A DNA stretch of 15,305 nt. It comes from CAZNNH01 sp964574335 (GTDB lineage: Bacteria; Acidobacteriota; Vicinamibacteria; Fen-336). Shown piece by piece: positions 7,500-14,916 of the stretch. The notes under the pieces are model-generated. The model ran no database searches. It worked only from the letters and a program-made list of their open reading frames with translations, and was not told where the DNA came from. The DNA lies in the NCBI GenBank assembly GCA_964574335.1, contig CAZNNH010000151.1:1-15305 (forward strand), in the 5' to 3' direction. A program made the translations under genes and the position numbers. Numbering within the stretch: the first letter of the stretch is position 1; the number at the start of each line of letters is the position of its first letter.

Positions 7500-7575
7500 C
7501 CTCCCGGCGCCCGAAGGATCTGGGACACAGGCGAGATCCTTCCAGGGTTCAGCTTCGAAGCAGCACTCCTAGGAA
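7500..7575 (+). repeat. Dispersed palindromic repeat, copy C
   Basis: Order of motifs: GGCGCCCGAAGGATCTGGGA, CAGGCGAGATCCTTCCAGGG, CAGCTTCGAAGCAGCACTCC. It resembles 12050-12115 closely in order and spacing and matches copy E in its right half. It sits between the convergent FAD oxidoreductase and hybrid kinase genes. Confidence 0.75.
7513..7542. terminator. Perfect 9-bp hairpin between convergent genes
   Basis: GAAGGATCT (7513-7521) and AGATCCTTC (7534-7542) are exact reverse complements around a 12-base loop. The hairpin forms on either strand and stands between the two convergent gene ends. That would suit a bidirectional terminator or an RNA 3'-end stabiliser. No T-run follows on either strand, so true termination is only a possibility. 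Confidence 0.4.
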
Positions 7576-7598
7576 ACTAGCCGTGCAAGTCCTCTGTT

Positions 7599-7804
7599 CT
7601 CAGTCGTGGAGTCTGAATCGTCATCCTGAGCGGAGCGCCGGATGGACGGGCGAAGCGAAGGATCTCGACGGGTCCGTCGTGCCGTCCCGTCGCGGTGGCC
7701 ACGGGCCAGATCCTTCGGGGGTACGGCTTCGAAGCAGCCCTCGGGATGACGGTCAGGGGTTTCTGTCCCCGACCGACCGGCGGTCCCGCCGGTGCCCGAC
7801 TCAG
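7599..7804 (+). repeat. Dispersed palindromic repeat, copy B
   Basis: The full-length partner of copy A in inverted orientation. Edges are GTCATCCTGAG (7620-7630) and CTCGGGATGAC (7740-7750), with flanking homology from TCAGTCG (7600) to GCCGGTGCCCGACTCAGG (about 7788-7805). The internal pair GAAGGATCT (7657-7665) / AGATCCTTC (7708-7716) encloses a 42-base loop. It carries no credible gene. Confidence 0.8.
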
Positions 7805-7853
7805 GATGACATCCCCGTCGAGCTCAGCTTTGAAGCAGCGCTCTCAGGATGAC
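7799..7853 (+). repeat. Short dispersed repeat, copy F, overlapping the kinase stop
   Basis: Bounded by CTCAGGATGAC at 7800-7810 and again at 7843-7853. Between them is GAGCTCAGCTTTGAAGCAGC, a variant of the CAGCTTCGAAGCAGC motif. The kinase stop codon (7844-7846 on the minus strand) is the TGA of TCATCCTGAG in this terminal motif. Confidence 0.7.
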
Positions 7854-10800
7854 GACGCTTGCGGCTCGGCCAACACCGACGCCACCAGGGTGGCCAGCTC
7901 GTCGAGGGTGTACGGCTTGGGCAGCGCCGCCCGGAAGCCGTGGGCGACGGGATCGAACATCACGGAGTCGCCCGAGTAGCCGCTGGAGGCGACGGCACAC
8001 ACCTCGGGATCGATCCGGCGTAGCAGCGTCAGCGTGGCCAGGCCTCCGGTGCCTCCCGGAGCGGTCAGGTCCAGGATCACCACGTCGAAGCCGGCCGACC
8101 GGGCGCGTGCCTGCTCGAACAGCCTGAGCGCCTCCTCGGCCCCACCGGCCACGGCCACCTCGTAGCCGAGGCTGGTCAGCGCCTCGCTGGCGTACTCGCG
8201 GACGTAGTCCTCGTCGTCCACCACCAGCACCCGCCCCTGCCCCGCCGTCGCCCCCGGCTGGACACGCCGCGCCGGAACCGCGCCCTCGGCCGCGGCCGGC
8301 AGGTAGACGACGAACGTCGTCCCCGCGCCGAGCGCCGACTCCATCTCGACGTGCCCGCCGTGGGTGCGCACGATGGAGTAGCAGGTGGCCAGCCCCAGGC
8401 CGCTGCCGCTGCTCTTGGTGGTGAAGAACGGCTCGAAGACCCGGCCTTGCAGCTCCGGCGCGATCCCCCCGCCCTGGTCTCGCAGCGTCAGGCGCACGTA
8501 CCTCCCCGCCGGCAGCGGCGGCGTGGCCTGGGCCGGCACCACCACGTTGTCCAGCCAGAGGGTGATGGTGCCGCCCTGCGGCATCGCCTGGCGCGCGTTG
8601 AGCAGAAGGTTGGCCACCGCCTGGTCGATCTGCAGCGCGTCCACCTGGCACGCCCACAGCTTCGGGTCGACCTGAAGGTCGTACGAGACGCTCGACCCGC
8701 TGAGCACGAAGCGCACGCAGTTCCCCACCAGCTCCTCGAGGGCCACCGGCGCCGTGACCGGCTGCCCGGCCTTGGAGAAGGTCAGGAGCTGTCGCGCCAG
8801 CCCGCGTGCCTTCTCGAGCACGGAGACGGCCCGCTCCAGCGAGTGGCTGACGTAGCCGTCGGCGCCCGGGCGGCGGCGCGCCAGGTCGATGAACCCGAAC
8901 ACACCCGTCAGCAGGTTGTTGAAGTCGTGGGCGATCCCGCCGGCCAGCACGGTGAGGGCCTCCATCTTCTGCGCGTTGCGGAGCTGGTCCTCCACCTTCT
9001 GTCTCTCGGTCACGTCGCGGAAGACCACCACCACCCCGACGATGCGGCTCTCCCGGTCGCGGATCGGCGCGGCGCTGGTCGCCACCAGCCGCTCCTGCCC
9101 GTCGCGGGCCAGCAGCAGCGCCTCCTTGGGCGGGGCGTAGACGGCGCCCTGCTCCAGCACGGTCCGACCCGGATCCGGCAGCGGGCGGCGCGTGGCGCGC
9201 TCCACCAGGCCGAAGACCTCCGGCAGCGGCCGGCCATCGGCCACCGCCGCCGCCCAGCCGGTCATCTGCTCCGCCACCCGGTTGATCAGCTCGACCCGGC
9301 CCGCCATGTCGGTGGCGATGACGCCGTCGCCGATGCTGCGCAGCGTCACCGCCAGGCGCTCGGTCTGGGCGCTCAGCGCCTCGTAGGCGGTGGCCAGCTC
9401 CGCCGTGCGCTCCCGCACCCGCTCTCCCAGCTCCTGGTTCAGGCGGTCGACGTGCTCCTGCGCCCGCTGCCGCTCCTGCACCTCCTCCTGCAGCCGGCGC
9501 TCGGTGCGCTCGTGCTCGCCCACCTCCCGCTGGAGGTCGGCGGTCCGCTCCGCCACCTTCGATCCCAGCTCCCGCTCCCGCACCTTCAGCGCCCAGACCC
9601 GCCGCCGGTAACCGACGTAGGCCAGGCCGGCGAGCGCCAGGCCCACCAGGCCACGCCACCACCAGGTCTGGTACCAGTGGGCGGGCAGCGTGAAGCTCAG
9701 ACGGGCGCCCTGCTGGTTCCAGACACCGTCGTTGTTGCAGGCGGTCACCCGGAAGGTGTAGCGGCCCGGCGGCAGGTTGGTGTAGTAGGCGGCGCGCCGC
9801 GCGCCGGCGTCGATCCAGTCCGGATCGAAGCCGTCCAGCCGGTACCGGAAGCGGACCCGCTTGGGAACCAGGTAGCTGAGGCCGGCGTAGCGCACCTCGA
9901 CGTCGCCGCGCCCCGGCGGCAGCCACTCGAGCCCTTCCGGCTCCACCCGGCGCTGGTCCACCAGCAGCTCCTCGATCACCACCGGCGGGACCCGCTCGTT
10001 GGTCGTGACCCGGGCCGGGTCCACCACCACCAGCCCGCCCAGGCTGGCGAACCACAGCCGCCCGTCGGGCGCCCGGCTTCCGGTGGGGCCCGTGTAGTCG
10101 AACTGGCTGCTCTTCATGCCGTGGGTGGCGTCGTAGGCCTGGTAGCTGAGCTTCGGGATCTCCCCGGCCTGGAACTGGTCGAGGTCGGCGCGCCGGACCC
10201 GCAGGACGGCGTTGGACGTGCACAGCCACAGGTCCCGCTGGGCATCCTCCATCACCGCCCGGATCCGAGTCTGCGGCAGGCCCGCCTCCCGCCCGTACCT
10301 GACGAAGGCGCCGTCCTCGAAGCGGAACAGGCCGACCCAGGTCCCCACCCACAGGCCACCGGACGAGTCGTCCGCGAGGCTCAGCACCGGCGGGATGAAG
10401 TGCTCGGTCCGGGGAAGGGGCTGGCACTCGAGCCGTCCCTCACTCGGCCAGCACAGCGCGCCGTGGATCCCGGCGAAGACCTGGCCGCTTCGGTCCTTGT
10501 GGAGCGACCAGACGAACTGGGCGCCCGGCTGGTCGCGCTTGAAGACCTCGAACCTCCCGGCGCGATAGCGATGCAGGCCGTCGCCGTCGGTGCCCAGCCA
10601 CACGCTGTCGCCGTCCGCCAGCAGGCACCGCGCCCCGTGCCCCGGGAACCGCTCGAAGCGCCCCCCCTGGTAGCGGACGGTGAGCTTCTCGGCCGTGGCC
10701 CCGAACCACATGCCGCCGTCGGCGTCCTCGGTGATCGCCTCGACCGAGTCCATCGGCAGGCCGGTGGCGCGGTCGAAGGTGGTGAAGACGCCGTCCCTGA

Positions 10801-11911
10801 GCCGAGAGACCCCGTTCCCGTTGGTGCCCGCCCACACGGTACCGTCCGCCGCCACATAGACCGTACGCAGGGCGTTGAGGGCCAGCCCTTCCTTCGCCGT
10901 GTAGGTGGTGAAGCTCCCGTCGCGCAGGCGGACCAGGCCGGCGCCCCCGGTCCCGATCCACAGGCTGCCTTCCCGATCCTCGTAGAGCGACTGGACGGCG
11001 TCGTCGGGCAGCCCGTTCTTCTGCCTGTAGCGGGTCAGCCGTCCCTTGGCCAGACGGACCAGCCCGCCGGTGGTCCCGATCCACAGGCTGTCGGCGCGGT
11101 CCTGGTACACCACGCTGACGGTGTGCGCCTCCAGGCCGCGCTCGCTTCCGAAGCGCCGGAGGCTCCCGTCCTCGAGACGGAACAGTCCCCCATTGCTGCC
11201 TCGAGCGTAGAACCAGACCCGACCCTCCCGGTCCTGGAAGAGGGTGCGCACCAGCAGCGACTCGGTCTGGGGTTGCAGCTCGAGCCGCTCGCCCTGCAGG
11301 TATCGCAGCCCGGGTGCGTCGCTGCCCACCCACACGCCGCCCTCCCGACGCGGCTCCACGAAGAGCCCAAGCGTCCCGGCGGACGGGAACTCGGCCGTGC
11401 GGCCTCCTTCCACACGACGCATGGCCTTCCAACTGGCGGCCCAGACGGTGCCGTCGGCGTCCTCGGCCACGTCGATGAACGGGACCCCCCCGGAAACACG
11501 CGAGAACCGACCCTCCGCGTAGCGGACCAGGCCCTCGTTGGTACCCACCCACATCACGCCGTCGTGGTCCTCCACGAGCGCCCACACGTCGTCGGCCGGG
11601 AAGCTCTCGGTCTTCTGCTTGTTGAAGACGGTGAAGGAGCTGCCGTTGAAGCGCGCCAGCCCTCCGGTGGTCCCCAGCCACAGGTAACCGTCCCTCGTCT
11701 GCAGGATGGCGTTGACCTGGTTGCTGGGCAGGCCGTCCTCGATGTCCCAGGTATCCTGCCGGAACTGCGTGATCGCCTTGTCGGGATCGAGGGCCTCGGC
11801 CGGCCCGCCGAAGGCGAGCACCNNNNNNNNNNGCACCGACGCCGTGACCAGCGCCACCCCAAGGCCGCGCGCGCAGCGCCGCAACCCGGCCGTCACGCCC
11901 GGGGCGTCCAT
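7844..11911 (-). CDS. Hybrid sensor histidine kinase with Reg_prop propeller, Y_Y_Y, PAS, kinase and receiver domains
   Basis: A one-protein two-component sensor of about 1355 aa. After a signal peptide interrupted by a 10-N gap come about a dozen propeller repeats of the type WxGTxGGLxRxxxG (residues about 45-665), a Y_Y_Y domain (about 669-745), one membrane helix (about 749-767), a coiled coil, a PAS domain (from about 855), HisKA with His995 in GGIAHDFNN, an ATPase domain (NLLLNARQAM, DQGGGI, GSGLGL) and a C-terminal receiver with phospho-acceptor Asp1281 in VILDLTAPGG and Lys in KPY. The periplasmic propeller would sense a ligand, often a carbohydrate in related proteins. No DNA-binding domain or partner regulator is present. 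Start: ATG 11911 is preferred because sequence from about 11926 outward belongs to an intergenic repeat block. Alternatives are ATG 11929/11932 and GTG 11968, the last behind GGAGG. The tail after the receiver (ASSS) comes from repeat sequence. Confidence 0.9.
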   Translation of the reverse strand: MDAPGVTAGLRRCARGLGVALVTASVXXXXVLAFGGPAEALDPDKAITQFRQDTWDIEDGLPSNQVNAILQTRDGYLWLGTTGGLARFNGSSFTVFNKQKTESFPADDVWALVEDHDGVMWVGTNEGLVRYAEGRFSRVSGGVPFIDVAEDADGTVWAASWKAMRRVEGGRTAEFPSAGTLGLFVEPRREGGVWVGSDAPGLRYLQGERLELQPQTESLLVRTLFQDREGRVWFYARGSNGGLFRLEDGSLRRFGSERGLEAHTVSVVYQDRADSLWIGTTGGLVRLAKGRLTRYRQKNGLPDDAVQSLYEDREGSLWIGTGGAGLVRLRDGSFTTYTAKEGLALNALRTVYVAADGTVWAGTNGNGVSRLRDGVFTTFDRATGLPMDSVEAITEDADGGMWFGATAEKLTVRYQGGRFERFPGHGARCLLADGDSVWLGTDGDGLHRYRAGRFEVFKRDQPGAQFVWSLHKDRSGQVFAGIHGALCWPSEGRLECQPLPRTEHFIPPVLSLADDSSGGLWVGTWVGLFRFEDGAFVRYGREAGLPQTRIRAVMEDAQRDLWLCTSNAVLRVRRADLDQFQAGEIPKLSYQAYDATHGMKSSQFDYTGPTGSRAPDGRLWFASLGGLVVVDPARVTTNERVPPVVIEELLVDQRRVEPEGLEWLPPGRGDVEVRYAGLSYLVPKRVRFRYRLDGFDPDWIDAGARRAAYYTNLPPGRYTFRVTACNNDGVWNQQGARLSFTLPAHWYQTWWWRGLVGLALAGLAYVGYRRRVWALKVRERELGSKVAERTADLQREVGEHERTERRLQEEVQERQRAQEHVDRLNQELGERVRERTAELATAYEALSAQTERLAVTLRSIGDGVIATDMAGRVELINRVAEQMTGWAAAVADGRPLPEVFGLVERATRRPLPDPGRTVLEQGAVYAPPKEALLLARDGQERLVATSAAPIRDRESRIVGVVVVFRDVTERQKVEDQLRNAQKMEALTVLAGGIAHDFNNLLTGVFGFIDLARRRPGADGYVSHSLERAVSVLEKARGLARQLLTFSKAGQPVTAPVALEELVGNCVRFVLSGSSVSYDLQVDPKLWACQVDALQIDQAVANLLLNARQAMPQGGTITLWLDNVVVPAQATPPLPAGRYVRLTLRDQGGGIAPELQGRVFEPFFTTKSSGSGLGLATCYSIVRTHGGHVEMESALGAGTTFVVYLPAAAEGAVPARRVQPGATAGQGRVLVVDDEDYVREYASEALTSLGYEVAVAGGAEEALRLFEQARARSAGFDVVILDLTAPGGTGGLATLTLLRRIDPEVCAVASSGYSGDSVMFDPVAHGFRAALPKPYTLDELATLVASVLAEPQASSS
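11823..11832. other. Assembly gap, 10 N
   Basis: Ten N in the signal-peptide region of the hybrid kinase. The flanks (GVALVTASV before, VLAFGGPAEA after) are hydrophobic and in one frame, so the gap appears to remove only a few residues of the signal peptide. Confidence 0.95.
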
Positions 11912-11925
11912 GTCGCTGCGCGCAG

Positions 11926-12039
11926 CCATCATCCGAGGAAGCCCATGCGCCGCCGCCCGTCCACGCACCGCCTCGCCTCCGCCGTCGTTCTGAGGACGTC
12001 CATGCAGCGCTCGCCTCTACCGTCATTCTGAGGGCGTCC
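11926..12039 (+). repeat. Tandem repeat-derived units upstream of the hybrid kinase
   Basis: Variants of the GTCATCCTGAGG motif recur: ATCATCCGAGG (from 11928), GTCGTTCTGAGG (11984) and GTCATTCTGAGG (12022), the last two 38 bases apart. GCCTCCGCC / GCCTCTACC precede the latter two and GACGTCC / GGCGTCC follow them. The block fills the space just upstream of the kinase start and parallels the tandem units at 7404-7499. Confidence 0.6.
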
Positions 12040-12134
12040 GTCATCCCGTCGCCCGAAGAATCCGGGACCCAGGCGGTGCGCGGGATTACCGCGTCGAAGG
12101 AGCACTCAGGATGACAGGAGGGGTGTCATCCCGA
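12040..12134 (+). repeat. Dispersed palindromic repeat, copy D
   Basis: From GTCATCCCG (12040) through GCCCGAAGAATCCGGGACCC, GCGGGATT and CGTCGAAGGAGCACTCAGGATGAC (ending 12115). A further end motif, GTCATCCCGAGGGCGTCC, stands at about 12125-12142. Order and spacing match copy C. The remaining 90 bases to the next gene's stop at 12228 show nothing else. Confidence 0.7.
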
Positions 12135-12227
12135 GGGCGTCCGCCACCCGCCGACCGCAGACTCTACACCCCCGAGACGAAGACGCCAACCCGAGCCCGG
12201 ACCTGGCGGACCTGGGCAGGCGTCCCG

Positions 12228-13109
12228 TCACAGCCCGTTCTCCTCCAGGAAGCCCCGCACCTGTGGCCAGTACTCGTCCAGCGCGGCGGCGCCGACGTGG
12301 TGGGCCCCAGGCGCCAGCCAGAACCGCTTGGGCCCCGGGTGGGCATCGTAGACCCGGCGCACCATGGCCTCGGGCATCCGCGGGTCGTCCCCATCCGCGA
12401 TGGCGAGCAGCGGCGCGTGGATCCGTCGGGCCGCCGCGACCGCGTCGGCGTCGTCCGCCCGGAACCCGGCCCGCCACTCCGCCAGCTGGATCGCGATCGG
12501 GATCAGCGGCGTCCACGACGGCAGGTGGTAGAGAAGCTCGGCATGCTGCTCGATCGCGTGGCGGTAGGTGTCGTAGGGGGCCTCGACGATCACCGCCCGC
12601 ACGTCCGCGGCCCGGGCCGCCGCCAGCAGCACGGCCACCGCCCCCATCGAATGCCCCTCCAGGATGATCCCCTCCCCGGCCAGCCCCCGCCGCCGGAGCA
12701 CCTGCATGGCCGCCGTCACGTCCGCGTGCTCGCGCGCGCCCAGCGCCGTGTACGAGCCCTCGCTGCCGCCCTGGCCACGAAGGTCCACCAGCAGGACGGA
12801 GTGGCCGCGCTCCCGCAGCGGCCACGCCTGCCCCACGTAGTTCTCGATGGAGTCGCCCAGGCCGGGGGCGATCACCACCGCGGGCCGGTCCTTCTCCCCC
12901 ACCGACAGCCACGCCCGCAGCCGGATCCCGTCCGAGGTCAGGCGCAGCTCCTCGAACCCGGGTGGCGGCGGGAGGAGCGACTCCGGCCGCAGCGGCCGCG
13001 TCATCACGTAGGCGAACGCCATCGGGATCCCCACGAACAGCGCGCCGCCGTACAACGCCAGCCGAAGCAGGATCCGCTGGCGCCGAGTCCGGCCGAAAGA
13101 CCACTTCAC
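12228..13109 (-). CDS. Membrane-anchored alpha/beta hydrolase
   Basis: A 293-aa alpha/beta-fold hydrolase, probably a lipase/esterase or thioesterase-like enzyme of unknown substrate. Residues 13-36 form a hydrophobic N-terminal helix after a basic start (FGRTRRQR), so the protein is likely anchored in the inner membrane with the enzyme outside; no clear cleavage site. The catalytic triad is Ser154 in EGHSMGA, Asp242 in DGDDPRMP and His271 in GAHHVGA. The VDLRGQGGSEG segment (108-118) is the usual loop of this fold. The start is GTG at 13109, set by a very strong ribosome site 7 bases upstream. It diverges from the carboxylesterase gene with 234 bases between starts. Its stop codon does not overlap the repeat block. 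Confidence 0.9.
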   Translation of the reverse strand: MKWSFGRTRRQRILLRLALYGGALFVGIPMAFAYVMTRPLRPESLLPPPPGFEELRLTSDGIRLRAWLSVGEKDRPAVVIAPGLGDSIENYVGQAWPLRERGHSVLLVDLRGQGGSEGSYTALGAREHADVTAAMQVLRRRGLAGEGIILEGHSMGAVAVLLAAARAADVRAVIVEAPYDTYRHAIEQHAELLYHLPSWTPLIPIAIQLAEWRAGFRADDADAVAAARRIHAPLLAIADGDDPRMPEAMVRRVYDAHPGPKRFWLAPGAHHVGAAALDEYWPQVRGFLEENGL

Positions 13110-13343
13110 TGGATCACCTCACCCCACCGCCCGAGGATACACCCGGCCGCCGGCGAGGCACGGCGCGGAGCCGAGCGCCGAGGGCTTGGAGGCCCTCGAT
13201 CGCTACTTCGCCCGGCGACGCACGCCCGCGGGCCAGGCCTCGGTCGAGTAGGAAGGTGGCCAGGGCATCGGTAGGCGCTGGCTTGCCGGACCGGGCTCCG
13301 GTAGAATGGTACGTATACGCACGATATCGGCGGGAGGGTCGGC
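13110..13343. promoter_or_regulatory. Divergent intergenic region, alpha/beta hydrolase / carboxylesterase
   Basis: No gene is supported here. A -10-like TAGAAT at 13302-13307 lies 36 bases before the carboxylesterase ATG, but no matching -35 is found. The palindrome CGTATACG follows within GTACGTATACGCAC (about 13309-13322), a lower-GC spot that could be a protein-binding site. GGAGG at 13333-13337 is a good ribosome site, 6 bases before ATG 13344. Confidence 0.35.
13111..13120 (-). promoter_or_regulatory. Extended Shine-Dalgarno deciding a GTG start
   Basis: On the minus strand this reads GAGGTGATCC, a ten-base exact complement of the conserved 3' tail of 16S rRNA (GGATCACCTC). The GTG at 13109 follows one base after its end and 7 bases after GAGG. 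This makes the GTG start secure and suggests efficient translation. Confidence 0.8.
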
Positions 13344-14912
13344 ATGCACGGACTGGGTAGGACGGTAATCGGGATCGGGGTACTCATGGTGGCGGGCGGC
13401 CTGGTGGCCGGCGAGGCACCCGCGGCGGACCAGGTGAAGGTCACCGGAGGCGTCGTCGAAGGCACCGTCGGCACCGATCCTTCGGTACGTCTCTTCCGGG
13501 GGGTCCCGTTCGCCGCCCCCCCCGTCGGCGACCTGCGCTGGAAGGAACCTCAGCCCGTCGTCCCCTGGGAGGGCGTCCACAAGGCCGACACCTGGGGGAC
13601 GCGCTGCATGCAGGGGCCGATGTTCGGGCCGCTGCACTCGCGCGAGAAGGAGATGGGAGAGGACTGCCTCTACCTCAACGTCTGGACCACCGCCAAGTCG
13701 CCCGACGCGGGCCAGCCGGTGCTGGTGGTGTTCCACGGCGGCGGCTTCGCCGCCGGCTCCGGATCCGAGCCGCGGACCGACGGCGAGTGGTTCGCCAAGC
13801 AGGGCATCGTCGTGGTGGAGCCCAACTACCGGCTCGGCGTCTTCGGCTTCCTGGCCCATCCCGAGCTCAGCGCCGAGTCGGACGGGCGCGGCTCGGGCAA
13901 CTACGGCCTGCTCGATCAGGCCGCCGCGCTGCGCTGGGTCCAGCAGAACGTGGCCGCTTTCGGCGGCAACCCGGCCGACGTGACGGTCAACGGCGAGTCG
14001 GCGGGCTCGCTGTCGGTCAGCGGGCTGATGGTGTCCCCGCTCACCAAGGACCTGGTGAAGAAGGCGATCGGAGAGAGCGGCTCCTTCTTCCCGAGCCCGA
14101 CGGGCGACCTGGCGGCGAAGCCGCTGGCCGAGAAGGAGCAGGACGGCGTGAAGCTGGCCGCCTCGTTGGGCAAGGCCAACCTGGCCGAGCTGCGCGCCAT
14201 CCCGGCGGACGAGCTGCTGGCGGCGGTGATGAAGCAGAACCGCGGCTGGGGCTACTGGCCGGGCGTGGACGGCTACTTCTTCCCCAAGCCGGTCGCCGAG
14301 CTCTACGCCGAGGGGCAGCAGGTGAAGGTCCCCCTGCTCGCCGGCTGGAACTCCTCGGAGATGGGCATGGCCGTCGCCATGAACCCCAACAAGCCCACGC
14401 CGGAATCGTTCACGGAGCAGGTGAAGAAGCAGTTCGGCGATCGGGCCGACGACGTCCTCGCGGTCTATCCCGCCAGCGGCGACGAGCAGCTCCCGCAGAC
14501 CGCGGCCGACCTGGCCAGCGACGTGTTCATCTCGTACTCGACCTGGAAGTGGATCGAGGTGGAGGCGAAGAGCGGGACGCCGGTGTATCGCTACCGCTTC
14601 GACCGCGTGCTGCCCGAGGCGAACGGCTCCAACCGCTACGGTGCCCCGCACGCGGTGGACATCGAGTACGCATTCAACACGCTCGACTCGAAGACCGCCG
14701 ACTGGCAGCCCGAGGATCGCGAGACGGCCCGGACGATGGCCACCTACTTCGCCAACTTCGTCAAGACCGGCGATCCGAACGGCGAGGGCGTGCCCCAGTG
14801 GCCCGAGCTCGGGGCGACCGGCCAGGTCATGTACCTCGATGCCGTCAGCCAGGCCGGGCCGCAGCAGCACCGCAAGCGCTACGAGGTCCTGGACAAGGTC
14901 GCCGGGCGCTGA
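13344..14912 (+). CDS. Exported type-B carboxylesterase
   Basis: A 522-aa carboxylesterase of the cholinesterase/para-nitrobenzyl esterase family that hydrolyses carboxylic esters outside the cytoplasm. A signal peptide spans residues 1-28 (hydrophobic VIGIGVLMVAGGLVAG, then APAA). Family landmarks in order: FRGVPFAAPPVGDLRW (51-66), Cys88 and Cys108 (EDCLYLNVW), the usual disulfide pair; oxyanion loop HGGGF (131-135); nucleophile Ser219 in GESAG; Glu339 in NSSEMG; His436 in GAPHAVDIEYAF. All triad residues are present and the length is normal, so it should be active. ATG 13344 follows GGAGG by 6 bases. The next gene begins 4 bases after its stop, pointing to one transcript. The substrate is unknown. 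Confidence 0.95.
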   Translation: MHGLGRTVIGIGVLMVAGGLVAGEAPAADQVKVTGGVVEGTVGTDPSVRLFRGVPFAAPPVGDLRWKEPQPVVPWEGVHKADTWGTRCMQGPMFGPLHSREKEMGEDCLYLNVWTTAKSPDAGQPVLVVFHGGGFAAGSGSEPRTDGEWFAKQGIVVVEPNYRLGVFGFLAHPELSAESDGRGSGNYGLLDQAAALRWVQQNVAAFGGNPADVTVNGESAGSLSVSGLMVSPLTKDLVKKAIGESGSFFPSPTGDLAAKPLAEKEQDGVKLAASLGKANLAELRAIPADELLAAVMKQNRGWGYWPGVDGYFFPKPVAELYAEGQQVKVPLLAGWNSSEMGMAVAMNPNKPTPESFTEQVKKQFGDRADDVLAVYPASGDEQLPQTAADLASDVFISYSTWKWIEVEAKSGTPVYRYRFDRVLPEANGSNRYGAPHAVDIEYAFNTLDSKTADWQPEDRETARTMATYFANFVKTGDPNGEGVPQWPELGATGQVMYLDAVSQAGPQQHRKRYEVLDKVAGR

Positions 14913-14916
14913 GGCC

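Noticed and set aside
5904..7580. A 558-codon plus-strand frame overlapping the FAD oxidoreductase
   Set aside because: It is Arg/Pro/Gly-rich with no motifs, whereas the other frame encodes clear FAD-binding and family motifs.
7404..7853. Possible CRISPR array
   Set aside because: The units are adjacent, without unique spacers of constant length, and there are no cas genes; the pattern fits dispersed palindromic repeats.
8351..12031. A very long open frame (about 1226 codons) on the plus strand
   Set aside because: It is antisense to the hybrid kinase, whose domains and motifs are unmistakable. Long antisense frames are normal in GC-rich coding DNA, and this translation has no recognisable domain.
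13141..13251. Peptide-like fragment LEALDRYFARRR ending at TAG 13249-13251
   Set aside because: It looks somewhat like a protein end but has no start codon or ribosome site in frame, and lies in a short divergent intergenic region.
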